Of a DNA stretch of 56,407 nt, positions 16,194-24,189 are shown in pieces. The stretch comes from Veillonella ratti (lineage in GTDB: Bacteria; Bacillota; Negativicutes; Veillonellales; Veillonellaceae): contig NZ_RQUX01000014.1 in NCBI RefSeq assembly GCF_003992115.1, positions 1-56,407 on the forward strand. The letters run 5' to 3'. Both the position numbers and the translations under genes were made by a program. Every line of letters starts with the position of its first letter. Position 1 is the first letter of the stretch. The notes under the pieces were generated by a model. The model was not told the DNA's origin. It ran no database searches and worked only from the letters and a program-made list of their open reading frames with translations.

Positions 16194-16853
16194 CTATAAA
16201 CGATTTTGCAAGTCCGTAAGCACTCTTACAAGCTCACTTTCGAGTTTTGCTTCCAATTCCGGTAATGTCTTTGCGTCGAGGTCATGGTTAATCTCCGGAT
16301 AATTATGTCGCCGAAGCTCTGCAAAAAACTCATCACGCAGTACATTGTAGAAAAGCAACAGCCCCGACGTATCATCCATTATGCGATATTCCCCGATAAT
16401 GTACGAGCCGTTAATCATGCACACCCCATTACTTGGGGCAATATCCCGCACAAAAGGACCTACCTGTTGAGGTAAAAACTCTTCATAGGCCCAGTCAGCA
16501 AGGCCTTTGTGTTTATATGCATACGTAAACATTTTTTGAGGCTCGATTAATCGCTCGGTGAGACCTTGCTCAGCACGCTCTTTCAGCACTCCCTCAAACT
16601 CCTCCCAAGAGCCGCGAATAAAGTTAATATCCGTAAAAGAGAAAAGCGGCATCACTACATGAACTGTATAATCGTCAACTTCCTTATCATACAAGGCTTC
16701 CCAACGCCACCCCAGTTCATTTTCATAATGAAAAAAGCGATAGTACAAGTCTTCTGCCGTCGTATCGATTACCAGTTTAAAATCGCCCAAAGTATTCGGC
16801 AACCATGAAAAATCATAGGTGCGTTCCTTACATTCTGCAATTACATCTGCCAT
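16194..16853 (-). CDS. Conserved-looking hypothetical protein, 219 residues
   Basis: I do not recognise a family. The protein is soluble, with no signal peptide or membrane segment, and is acidic and rich in aromatic residues (YDFSWLPNTLGDF, ELGWRWEALYDKE). The C-terminus is predicted helical (LPELEAKLESELVRVLTDL). It has a good AGGAAGG ribosome-binding site and follows the lytic transglycosylase by 29 bases, so it is probably the last gene of the polA-mutM-coaE operon. Codon use matches its neighbours, so it is likely a real gene. Function unknown. Confidence 0.75.
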   Translation of the reverse strand: MADVIAECKERTYDFSWLPNTLGDFKLVIDTTAEDLYYRFFHYENELGWRWEALYDKEVDDYTVHVVMPLFSFTDINFIRGSWEEFEGVLKERAEQGLTERLIEPQKMFTYAYKHKGLADWAYEEFLPQQVGPFVRDIAPSNGVCMINGSYIIGEYRIMDDTSGLLLFYNVLRDEFFAELRRHNYPEINHDLDAKTLPELEAKLESELVRVLTDLQNRL

Positions 16854-16882
16854 CTGAAATAATCCTTCCTCTTGATTTAATA

Positions 16883-17452
16883 CTATTGATTGTCATCCAT
16901 AGCGTATAGAGACTCGTATTTTTCCTGATTTTTTAAAACCGCCGTAACATACTCACGAGTCTCCGCAAACGGGATTTGCTCAATATCGTCGAAGTCGTCA
17001 CCCCAACCGTATTGGCTCATCCATTCTTCCACGTGACCACGACCGGCATTATACGCAGCTAAGGCCAAAATTTTATTGCCTTTAAATTCATTCAGTAAAT
17101 ACGCTAAATACCATGTCCCCAGCTTAATATTAGTATCCGGTTCTTTAATATCATTATCGGTCAACTTTGGTTCATTCATTTGTTCCGCAATCCAGTGCGC
17201 CGTGTCCGGCATGAGTTGCATAAGCCCCAAAGCGCCCGGTGCCGATTCGGCATGTTCATTGAACTTACTCTCCGCCAGAATTACCCCCGCGACTAACGAA
17301 TAGGGAATCTTATTGGCCCTGGCCGCTGCATGTACAGTGGCACTATGTTCTAAAGGATACGCATAGGTGCGCGCCAAATACGGTTCGCCCACAGCGAAAT
17401 AGTACCAGCCTAAAATTACGAGGCACCATGCTAAGAATGTAGAGCCTTTCAT
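16883..17452 (-). CDS. Soluble-lytic-transglycosylase (SLT) domain protein, membrane-anchored
   Basis: The 189-residue protein has an N-terminal hydrophobic segment (residues about 5-20), a signal anchor or uncleaved signal peptide that puts the enzyme in the periplasm. The SLT fold follows: catalytic glutamate E61 in ILAESKFN, GLMQLMP, and AYNAGRGHVEEW, with PFAETREYV at the end. Such enzymes cut the MurNAc-GlcNAc bond of peptidoglycan and leave 1,6-anhydro-MurNAc. It overlaps coaE by 4 bases (ATGA). Short length means a minimal catalytic domain without the doughnut part of Slt70. Confidence 0.9.
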   Translation of the reverse strand: MKGSTFLAWCLVILGWYYFAVGEPYLARTYAYPLEHSATVHAAARANKIPYSLVAGVILAESKFNEHAESAPGALGLMQLMPDTAHWIAEQMNEPKLTDNDIKEPDTNIKLGTWYLAYLLNEFKGNKILALAAYNAGRGHVEEWMSQYGWGDDFDDIEQIPFAETREYVTAVLKNQEKYESLYAMDDNQ

Positions 17453-18063
17453 GCATCCTCCTCAGTAAAAACATGTCCTTTTGCTTGCCATAATTGTTCT
17501 AACTGCGCCGCTAAATCAGTCAAAGTGCCATTATTATCAATCACAACATGACTATAATTTTTCTTCTCCGCTAACGGCATTTGACTGGCAATACGAGCTT
17601 TTGCTTCTTCTAACGTATACCCGTTACGTTCCTGCAAACGAGCCGTCTGAACATCTTCGTTGATAGCTACGAGCCACACTTCATCCATTTCCTTATACCA
17701 ATTGGTTTCAATGAGTAAGGGAATATCATAGATAACAGCCTTGAAGCCTTCTTCGGCAAAATTTTCAGCTAATTCGTCAATGCGCTGTTTAATGAAGCTG
17801 TGTAAAATTTCGTTGGTACGCTTCCGTTTGGCTTCATCGTTAAAAATGATACTACCCAACTTCGGACGATCAAGCGTGCCTTCCGACGTAAGAATTTCAT
17901 CACCGAATTCTGCCACCAAAGCCTTTAGGCCCGGTGTGCCCGGTTCAACAACTTCACGCGCTACTATATCCGCATCAATAATAGGTGCTCCTTTATCTCG
18001 AAGCCAGTTGGATACGGTACTTTTCCCGGACGCAATACCGCCGGTTAACCCAATCTTATACAT
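17449..18063 (-). CDS. coaE: Dephospho-CoA kinase
   Basis: CoaE phosphorylates the ribose 3'-hydroxyl of dephospho-CoA, the last step of coenzyme A synthesis. The 204-residue protein has the P-loop GLTGGIASGKST at residues 5-16, the DADIVAREVVEPG substrate motif, and IYDIPLLIET. Gene order polA-mutM-coaE is the standard Firmicute arrangement. It lies 31 bases after mutM and overlaps the following transglycosylase gene. Confidence 0.95.
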   Translation of the reverse strand: MYKIGLTGGIASGKSTVSNWLRDKGAPIIDADIVAREVVEPGTPGLKALVAEFGDEILTSEGTLDRPKLGSIIFNDEAKRKRTNEILHSFIKQRIDELAENFAEEGFKAVIYDIPLLIETNWYKEMDEVWLVAINEDVQTARLQERNGYTLEEAKARIASQMPLAEKKNYSHVVIDNNGTLTDLAAQLEQLWQAKGHVFTEEDA

Positions 18064-18094
18064 CGTTACTCCCGATAATGTAATAAAAATAATC

Positions 18095-18919
18095 TTAATG
18101 TTGGCAATGTCCGCAAAATACGGTATGACGTCCTCGCAAGGTCATATCCTGGAGCGTCCGTTTACAGCGAACACAGGGTTTACCGCCGCGACCGTACACC
18201 AATAAATGTTCCTGATTTTGCCCTTTACCACCGGCACCGTTTTTATAATCGCGAAAACTGGTACCGCCATTAGCCAAACTATCACGTAACACTTTGCGCA
18301 GAGCTCGGTGCAAAGCCTTCGTCTCTGCTTCGCTTAAAGAATCAGCTGGTCTGGTCGGCATAACATGGGCCAAAAACAAAGCTTCGTCGGCATAAATATT
18401 ACCGATACCGGCTACAAATTGCTGTCCCAGTAAGAACGGCTTTATCGGCATAGAACTACGCCGTGTCAACTCATATAGTTTACCACTTGTGAAAGCTCGA
18501 CTCAATGGTTCAACGCCCATATTCAGATACGCTTTTAAATCGATCGTCTTTGGTGATTCAAATACATAGAGGGCTCCCAGCGTACGCACATCGCCGTACG
18601 CCAGCATGGTACCGTCGGTAAAATGAAACAGAATGCGGTCAAATCGCTCTACCTCAGCACTTGGCCGATAGATTAACCGCCCCGTCAACTTGAGGTGAAT
18701 AATTAACTGTAAATCAGAATTTTGCCAAGTAATGATTAAATATTTACCGCGCCGTTTTACGGCTTCGATGGTCTGCCCGGTAATCAGCGTTTCCGCCACA
18801 TCAGCCGGGCAATTACGCCACATGCGCGGTAACAAAGAATCAACAGAGGCGACCGTTTTACCGACTGTCTGTTCATGGATATATTCTTTTATCAGTTCCA
18901 CTTCCGGTAATTCCGGCAT
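18095..18919 (-). CDS. mutM: Formamidopyrimidine-DNA glycosylase
   Basis: MutM (Fpg) removes oxidised purines such as 8-oxoguanine and nicks the abasic site. The true start is the ATG of MPELPEVE, because the proline exposed after Met removal is the catalytic nucleophile and E3 is the acid; an ATG nine bases upstream would bury it. The C-terminus carries the zinc finger CVRCKRT and CGHC. The GNIYADEALF helix-two-turn-helix is present. The 274-residue length is normal. Confidence 0.95.
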   Translation of the reverse strand: MPELPEVELIKEYIHEQTVGKTVASVDSLLPRMWRNCPADVAETLITGQTIEAVKRRGKYLIITWQNSDLQLIIHLKLTGRLIYRPSAEVERFDRILFHFTDGTMLAYGDVRTLGALYVFESPKTIDLKAYLNMGVEPLSRAFTSGKLYELTRRSSMPIKPFLLGQQFVAGIGNIYADEALFLAHVMPTRPADSLSEAETKALHRALRKVLRDSLANGGTSFRDYKNGAGGKGQNQEHLLVYGRGGKPCVRCKRTLQDMTLRGRHTVFCGHCQH

Positions 18920-18954
18920 TCGTTTCACCTCTTAACCAATTATAGAGTGATTAT

Positions 18955-18970
18955 TGTATAGGCCTATACA
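18955..18970. promoter_or_regulatory. 16-bp perfect palindrome between polA and mutM
   Basis: TGTATAGGCCTATACA is self-complementary over all 16 bases and lies between the polA stop and the mutM start. It could be an operator for a dimeric repressor or a small hairpin that modulates mutM expression. Nothing else supports either role. Confidence 0.45.
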
Positions 18971-19025
18971 CCTATATAAACGTTTGAGCTTTTAATTTGG
19001 CTCAGATTTTGTTAAAAATTTTCTA

Positions 19026-21668
19026 TTATTTTACATCAGCCCAGTTCGTAGCACTGTGTACGTCTACGATGAGCGGTACTTTTAATTCTACTACACTGTC
19101 CATGATGTCTGCCAACAGTTTCATAACCGCTTCTTCTTCATCTTTTACAACTTCCAATACAAGTTCGTCATGAACCTGCAACAAAAGACGAGATTTAAAG
19201 CCGTCAGCTTCCAAACGTTGTTCCACCTGATTCATGGCCAATTTAATAATATCCGCCGCACTACCCTGGATTGGCGTATTCATAGCCGTACGTTCCGCAA
19301 AGGAGCGACGATTAAAGTTACGGCTGTTAATATCCGGTAACGAACGGACCCGGCCGAACATGGTGCGCACCATGCCGGTTTCATGTGCTTCCGCCACCAT
19401 ATTGTCCATATATTCCTTAACTTTAGGATAACGATGGAAATATAGTTCAATATAATCTTTCGCTTCACCGCGGGTAATCCCTAAATCACGGGACAAACCG
19501 AAATCACTGATACCGTAAATAATACCGAAGTTAACCGCTTTCGCATGGGAACGTTCAGTCGGCGTAACGTCTTCAATTGCTTTACCGAGCACTTCAGCTG
19601 CCGTAAAACGGTGAATATCTTCACCATCCATAAACGCTTTAATAAGCGCCGGGTCTTTCGATAAATGCGCCAAAATGCGAAGCTCAATCTGCGAATAGTC
19701 GGCACTCACCAAGGTATCGTAGCCTTTACCCGGCAAGAACAACGCTCTAATCTCACGTCCTTTTTCGGTACGAACCGGAATATTCTGTAAATTAGGGTCT
19801 GAACTGCTGAGGCGACCCGTAGCCGTTACCATCTGATTAAACGTACTGTGAATGCGTTCCGTTTTTTTATCGATTAACGGTTTCAAACCTTCCAAATAAG
19901 TAGAAATCAATTTAACTACCGTACGATATTTCAAAATGAGTTCAATAATCGGATGGTCATTGCGGAGCATATCGAGCACTTCCGCATTGGTAGAGTAACC
20001 CGTTTTCGTCTTTTTCAAAACAGGTAAATTTAATTTTTCAAAGAGAATAACACCCAACTGTTTCGGCGAATTAATGTTAAACTCTTCCCCGGCCTCTTTA
20101 TAAATGGCATCGCGTAATTCGTTAGCTTCCGCTTCGAAGCGAGTTTGGGTTTCTTCTAAAGCGGCTTTATCAATGTAAATACCATTCTTTTCCATAACAA
20201 GCAAAGTATGTACGAGCGGTAATTCAATGGTTTTATATAAATCCCAAAGACCATTATCCTTGAGCACTTCCTGCGCCACCGACTGCATGGTAAGTAAAGC
20301 CTGAGCCGTTGCGGCAGATTCATTGGCATCACCCGTAGCCGGCACTGCCGGTGCACTGAATCGTTCGGTCAAGTAGGAAATACCATAATTGGTACGCGTC
20401 GGATCCGCCAAATAAGCCATCAAGGTTAAATCCCAAATTCTCGGTTCACCGTCGGCTGTAAATAAAGGCATAGTACCCGGTCTTGCTTCACCCGTCACTT
20501 CGAGGAGTAACTTACTGTCTTCAGTCGCTATCGTAGCCGCATCCTTTAGCATAGCCGGCAACAATTCGGCGAACTTAGCATGACCGCCGTCTAAACGAGC
20601 TACCGTTTCACCGTTAGCCACATACAATTCATCAATAGTACGGAATGGATGGGCACCACCGGCTTTAACCACAATACCTAAATCTTTATTTTTGTAAAAA
20701 TCAGGTGTAATCGCTTCAATACCTGCGATTTCCAATTTGCCTTCAGTTGGGGATTCCGCAAAATCCGCAAATAAGGAGTCGCTATCAACCGGTGTCGGCG
20801 CCGTAATCCCCATAGCCTTGATGAGGCGCGGCGTTACACTGTGAAAACCTAAACGGTCAAAAAGCGGCACAATTTCCGTTTCATGAGCAGAGGTCACAAA
20901 ATCAGTTGCTTTATAGTCTAAATCCATATCGGTTTTAATAGTCGCTAAGGTGCGCGACAAGAAAGCCAACTCTTTATTGTCAGCCAATTTTTCTTTTAAC
21001 TTACCTTTTATGGAATCGATATTATCGTAAACGCCTTCTAAAGTGCCGTATTCATTAAGTAATTTAAGAGCCGTTTTTTCACCAACGCCGGGCACACCGG
21101 GAATATTATCAGAGCTGTCCCCCATGAGGGCCTTCATGTCGATAACCATGTCAGGGCCATAGCCGTATTCGTCTGCCATATTATCGGGACGAACTTCGAG
21201 CATATCGCTGATACCCTTTTTAGTTAAATAAACCGTGCTGTACTCATCAACGAGCTGCAAACTGTCGCGGTCACCGGTGATGATATACACGGCCGTATCC
21301 TTATTGCCTAGTTTTTTGCTTAAAGAGCCGATAATATCATCCCCTTCATAGCCTTCTTCTTCGATAACCGTAATGCCGAGTGCCTCTAACACTTCACGAA
21401 TAAGGCCAAACTGCGGACGTAAATCATCCGGTGCATTTGGGCGATTACCTTTGTAGTCCGCATAAAGCTCCGTACGGAATGTTTCTTTACCCTTATCAAA
21501 AGCTACCGCCACATAATCAGGATGTAAATCATTATATAGTTTAACAAGCATTGTCAAAAAACCGTACACCGCATTGGTCGGTACGCCAAGCGCATTACTG
21601 AGCGGCGGCAACGCAAAAAATGCACGGTACAACAAACTGCTGCCATCTATAATCATTAATTTTTTCAT
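19026..21668 (-). CDS. polA: DNA polymerase I
   Basis: The 880-residue protein has an N-terminal 5'-3' flap nuclease domain (MIIDGSSLLYRAFFAL, VAFDKGKETFR, GDRDSLQLV, MGDSSDNIPGVPGVGEKTA) and a C-terminal family A polymerase (SADYSQIELRILAHL, HAKAVNFGIIYGIS, LLQVHDELVLEV). The middle 3'-5' exonuclease domain is present in size but lacks the DxE metal-binding motif, so proofreading is probably absent, as in Bacillus-type enzymes. The start used has AGAGGTG four bases upstream; a start 24 bases further out lacks one. It leads the mutM-coaE operon. Confidence 0.96.
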   Translation of the reverse strand: MKKLMIIDGSSLLYRAFFALPPLSNALGVPTNAVYGFLTMLVKLYNDLHPDYVAVAFDKGKETFRTELYADYKGNRPNAPDDLRPQFGLIREVLEALGITVIEEEGYEGDDIIGSLSKKLGNKDTAVYIITGDRDSLQLVDEYSTVYLTKKGISDMLEVRPDNMADEYGYGPDMVIDMKALMGDSSDNIPGVPGVGEKTALKLLNEYGTLEGVYDNIDSIKGKLKEKLADNKELAFLSRTLATIKTDMDLDYKATDFVTSAHETEIVPLFDRLGFHSVTPRLIKAMGITAPTPVDSDSLFADFAESPTEGKLEIAGIEAITPDFYKNKDLGIVVKAGGAHPFRTIDELYVANGETVARLDGGHAKFAELLPAMLKDAATIATEDSKLLLEVTGEARPGTMPLFTADGEPRIWDLTLMAYLADPTRTNYGISYLTERFSAPAVPATGDANESAATAQALLTMQSVAQEVLKDNGLWDLYKTIELPLVHTLLVMEKNGIYIDKAALEETQTRFEAEANELRDAIYKEAGEEFNINSPKQLGVILFEKLNLPVLKKTKTGYSTNAEVLDMLRNDHPIIELILKYRTVVKLISTYLEGLKPLIDKKTERIHSTFNQMVTATGRLSSSDPNLQNIPVRTEKGREIRALFLPGKGYDTLVSADYSQIELRILAHLSKDPALIKAFMDGEDIHRFTAAEVLGKAIEDVTPTERSHAKAVNFGIIYGISDFGLSRDLGITRGEAKDYIELYFHRYPKVKEYMDNMVAEAHETGMVRTMFGRVRSLPDINSRNFNRRSFAERTAMNTPIQGSAADIIKLAMNQVEQRLEADGFKSRLLLQVHDELVLEVVKDEEEAVMKLLADIMDSVVELKVPLIVDVHSATNWADVK

Positions 21669-21697
21669 AAAGCACCTCTTTACCATGGACATCGACT

Positions 21698-21810
21698 TTA
21701 TAGCTTATATGTTATATACCTTATAGCTTATATGTTATATACCTTATAGATCATACGTATTTAAAGGCCATACCTTCTTTGGCTATAGATCTTCAAAGGT
21801 TATACCTTCC
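21698..21810 (-). repeat. Tandem 23-bp repeats and decayed copies in the polA leader
   Basis: TTATAGCTTATATGTTATATACC occurs twice head to tail, without change, at 21698-21720 and 21721-21743. Two or three decayed units follow to about 21810, each with TATAGATC or similar and ending in ATACC. The array lies between the predicted polA promoter and its start codon. Confidence 0.65.
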
Positions 21811-21839
21811 TATTCTATACGTTTTCAAAATTTAGCTGT

Positions 21840-21867
21840 ATAATATATAGTCTAAACTAATGTTCAA
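21840..21867 (-). promoter_or_regulatory. Candidate polA promoter
   Basis: Minus-strand TTGAAC (21867-21862) and TATTAT (21845-21840) are 16 bases apart. The resulting leader would be about 165 bases and include the tandem repeat. Confidence 0.5.
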
Positions 21868-21922
21868 CATATCTGAAACTATTATATCATAAATATAAGG
21901 CAAAACTAATCTTTATAAGGTA

Positions 21923-21951
21923 TTGCACAACAATACGCACTGTGCTATAAT
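21923..21951 (+). promoter_or_regulatory. rpsT promoter
   Basis: TTGCAC and TATAAT are spaced by exactly 17 bases on the plus strand, about 40 bases before the rpsT start. Confidence 0.85.
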
Positions 21952-21991
21952 TATTCAGGTATATTATTGTAATCATAAGGAGGTGACTCAA

Positions 21992-22252
21992 TTGCCAAAT
22001 ATCAAATCCAGTATTAGAAGCGTAAAAACGGACGCTGAACGTCGTGCGAAAAACTCCGCTGTGAAATCTCAAATTCGTACAGCTACACGCAAAACGGTTG
22101 AAGCTGTAGAAGCAGGCGCAGTAGAAGATGCTAAAAAAGCACTTGTTCAAGCTACTAGCGTAATTGATAAAGCAGCCTCCAAAGGCGTTCTTCATAAAAA
22201 CACAGCAGCTCGCAAGAAATCTAACCTAACGGCTAAAGTGAATGCTTTATAA
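21992..22252 (+). CDS. rpsT: 30S ribosomal protein S20 (TTG start)
   Basis: S20 binds 16S rRNA in the body of the small subunit. The 86-residue protein shows PNIKSSIRSVKTDAERRAKN at the start and KGVLHKNTAARKKSNLTAKVNAL at the end. An ATG lies 69 bases upstream, but the residues between do not belong to S20 and the strong AAGGAGGTG lies 7 bases before the TTG, so TTG is the start. E. coli rpsT also uses UUG, where it matters for autoregulation. This is the only convincing protein gene on the plus strand here, with its own promoter and terminator. Confidence 0.96.
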   Translation: MPNIKSSIRSVKTDAERRAKNSAVKSQIRTATRKTVEAVEAGAVEDAKKALVQATSVIDKAASKGVLHKNTAARKKSNLTAKVNAL

Positions 22253-22262
22253 TTAAAGCACA

Positions 22263-22297
22263 AAAGCGTTGTAACCTAGTTACGGCGCTTTTTTTAT
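22263..22297 (+). terminator. rpsT intrinsic terminator
   Basis: AAAGCG-TT-GTAAC and GTTAC-GG-CGCTTT pair around a CTA loop and are followed by a T-rich run, 10 bases after the rpsT stop. Confidence 0.85.
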
Positions 22298-22323
22298 TTG
22301 TCAAAACCCCTCTCCCCCAAAGT

Positions 22324-22623
22324 CGCACTATCATGCCGGCGTGTTTTTTCTCTCCCCCTCCGCGTCAAAGCAAGAAATATCCTCCTCCATGGTTAAAACT
22401 ATCCCCAGCTATACATTTTGTTGCTGATATTAATGTTATCGTCCCAGAGTAAAAAAAATTTCTCCCCAATCGTAGGGTCTTTTTGCGAATGCAAAACCAA
22501 GCCTGCGATGGGGAGAAATTTTTTACTCCACTGGGGATAGTTTATTATTTTTCAACTAGTGATAATTGTTTTACACTTTGGAGGAGGATATTCTTACTTT
22601 AAATCACCATGCATGATAGTGCG
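22324..22623. repeat. 300-bp nested inverted repeat between rpsT and the unknown gene at 22594-22896
   Basis: Four pairs of arms face each other in order. Outer: CGCACTATCATGC (22324-22336) with its exact complement at 22611-22623. Second: 22372-22388 with 22580-22596, 17 bases and one or two mismatches around CCTCCTCC. Third: AAACTATCCCCAG (22396-22408), exact, with 22531-22543. Core: 22447-22528, a long near-continuous stem with ATTTCTCCCC facing GGGGAGAAAT and an inner TTTTGC-GAAT-GCAAAA hairpin. The right outer arms lie inside the 3' end of the minus-strand gene and cover its stop codon. Spacers between arms are not conserved. It could be a decayed palindromic element or an inverted duplication of a gene end. 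Confidence 0.85.
22447..22528. terminator. Core hairpin of the nested repeat, candidate bidirectional terminator
   Basis: The stem ends in A-runs on the left and T-runs on the right, so either strand would give a GC-rich stem followed by U residues. It lies between convergent genes: rpsT reads in from the left and the nudF-deoB-unknown operon from the right. Confidence 0.6.
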
Positions 22624-22896
22624 GAACAAATTCAATGCCACGGCCACCGGCTTTCCTTCATCCAAAGCAGTCGTAGCCTGACCGATAGCGCGACGGAAGG
22701 TTTCATACGTTTCTTCTGTACCGGATTTTTCTACCGCATCGATATCCATGTCCATGATGTATTTAAATAAGGCATGGATTTCATCGTTGCCCATCCCCTG
22801 ATCCTGCGCTACGGCAGTCTGTCGTTTAGCCCAATAATAACGGGCTTTTTCAGCCGGATCCGTTGGAACCGGATGTTTTGCATGTGTACAACTCAT
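22594..22896 (-). CDS. Small hypothetical protein, 100 residues
   Basis: I do not recognise the family. It is soluble and largely helical by inspection, starts MSCTHAKHPVPTDPAEKARYY and ends LFRTIMHGDLK. No signal peptide, membrane segment or metal motif is clear. It follows deoB by about 75 bases and is probably the last gene of the nudF-deoB transcript. Its last ten codons coincide with arms of the large inverted repeat, so its C-terminus may have been shaped by that element. Codon use resembles the neighbours. Confidence 0.65.
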   Translation of the reverse strand: MSCTHAKHPVPTDPAEKARYYWAKRQTAVAQDQGMGNDEIHALFKYIMDMDIDAVEKSGTEETYETFRRAIGQATTALDEGKPVAVALNLFRTIMHGDLK

Positions 22897-22971
22897 AGTA
22901 TTTCCTCAATTCTTTTTAAAATTAATACCATCACAATATTTAAATTAGTTAAACCTTATACTTTAACTTTA

Positions 22972-24147
22972 TTATTTCGCGTCCTTAATAACATTCAAGA
23001 AACTAGTACCTATATCGCCCTTAAGGCCGAAATTATCAAGTATGGTTTGCCCCACATCGGCAAAGGTATCGCGGTCGCCCAAAGCTACCGGTTTATTTAA
23101 ACCTTGCCAATATCCTAATAAAGGTACCAATTCGCGAGTATGGTCGGTCCCCTGCCAAGTAGGATCATTACCGTGGTCGGCGGTGATTAGTAACAAATCA
23201 TCTTCAGTGAGAAGATCCAAGAATCCTCCCAGCTGATAGTCAAAGTCCTCCAAGGCGCGTTTGTAGCCGGGTACATTGCGGCGATGACCATACATGCTGT
23301 CAAATTCAACCAGATTAATCATCATGAGGCCTTCTTTAAAGGTGCCGCCCATAAGACGAGCCGCTTCGTTCATGCCATGACTATTCGACTTGGTCGGATA
23401 GGATTCACTAATACCGACACGGGCATAAATATCACCGATTTTACCGACGCCGATAGTCTGCAGATTATGTTGCTGTAAGATTTCCCAATATAAAGTTTTT
23501 TCAGGCATACGACTGTAATCATGGCGATTGGCCGTTCGTTTAAAATGGCCCAATTCACCCACAAAAGGCCTTGCAATGATACGACCTACATAATAATCGC
23601 CGATACATACCTTTTCACGGGTAATCTTGCAAATACGATACAGCTCTTCAAGAGGAATTACATCTTCATGAGCGGCAATCTGAAAAACGGAATCGGCCGA
23701 TGTATAGACAATCGGTTTGCCCGTTTTCATATGCTCTTCGCCGAGGCGTTCTATAATTTCCGTACCGGACGCCACTTCATTACCTAAATAGCCATAGCCC
23801 GTTTCACGGGTAAAAGCATCCATAACTTCTTTCGGGAAGCCTTCATAAAATGTCGGAAACGGCACATCTACAGGATGGCCTAAAAGTTCCCAATGGCCGC
23901 TCGTCGTATCCTTACCGCGACTGATTTCATGGAGTCGGCCAAAAAGACCGGTTACCGGTTCGTCATCGGCTTTAATATCCGCAATATTGGCCAATCCTAA
24001 GCGTTTTAAATTAGGACAACGTAAGGTTCCGCCGACCGATTCAATATGGCCCACTGTATTGGCCCCTTCGTCGCCAAAGGCACCAGCATCAGTCGCATGA
24101 CCGATACCCACGCTATCCATAACCAATAATATAACTCGTTTAAACAT
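22972..24147 (-). CDS. deoB: Phosphopentomutase
   Basis: DeoB interconverts ribose or deoxyribose 1-phosphate and 5-phosphate in nucleoside salvage. The 391-residue protein is of the alkaline-phosphatase superfamily with metal-binding VMDSVGIGHATDAGAFGDEGANT at the start, the phosphothreonine-type TTSGHWE near residue 81, YTSADSVFQIAAHE, and the C-terminal TADHGNDPTWQGTDHTRE metal site. Length is normal. It follows nudF by 42 bases, so the two are likely one transcript. Confidence 0.95.
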   Translation of the reverse strand: MFKRVILLVMDSVGIGHATDAGAFGDEGANTVGHIESVGGTLRCPNLKRLGLANIADIKADDEPVTGLFGRLHEISRGKDTTSGHWELLGHPVDVPFPTFYEGFPKEVMDAFTRETGYGYLGNEVASGTEIIERLGEEHMKTGKPIVYTSADSVFQIAAHEDVIPLEELYRICKITREKVCIGDYYVGRIIARPFVGELGHFKRTANRHDYSRMPEKTLYWEILQQHNLQTIGVGKIGDIYARVGISESYPTKSNSHGMNEAARLMGGTFKEGLMMINLVEFDSMYGHRRNVPGYKRALEDFDYQLGGFLDLLTEDDLLLITADHGNDPTWQGTDHTRELVPLLGYWQGLNKPVALGDRDTFADVGQTILDNFGLKGDIGTSFLNVIKDAK

Positions 24148-24189
24148 AATACGCCTCTATTCTTTTCTTAAGTTAACTTAAGATGCTGT

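Noticed and set aside
20400-20760. PolA proofreading domain as a functional exonuclease or as a deleterious loss
   Set aside because: The acidic motif is missing, but this is the normal state in Firmicute DNA polymerase I, so it is not reported as a defect.
21698-21743. Two 23-bp direct repeats as a CRISPR seed
   Set aside because: Repeats are contiguous without unique spacers and no cas genes are near; a simple tandem duplication.
21923-21991. Longer rpsT start at an upstream ATG (23 extra residues)
   Set aside because: The extra residues overlap the promoter (-35 and -10 boxes), have no S20 similarity and would leave the strong ribosome-binding site inside the gene.
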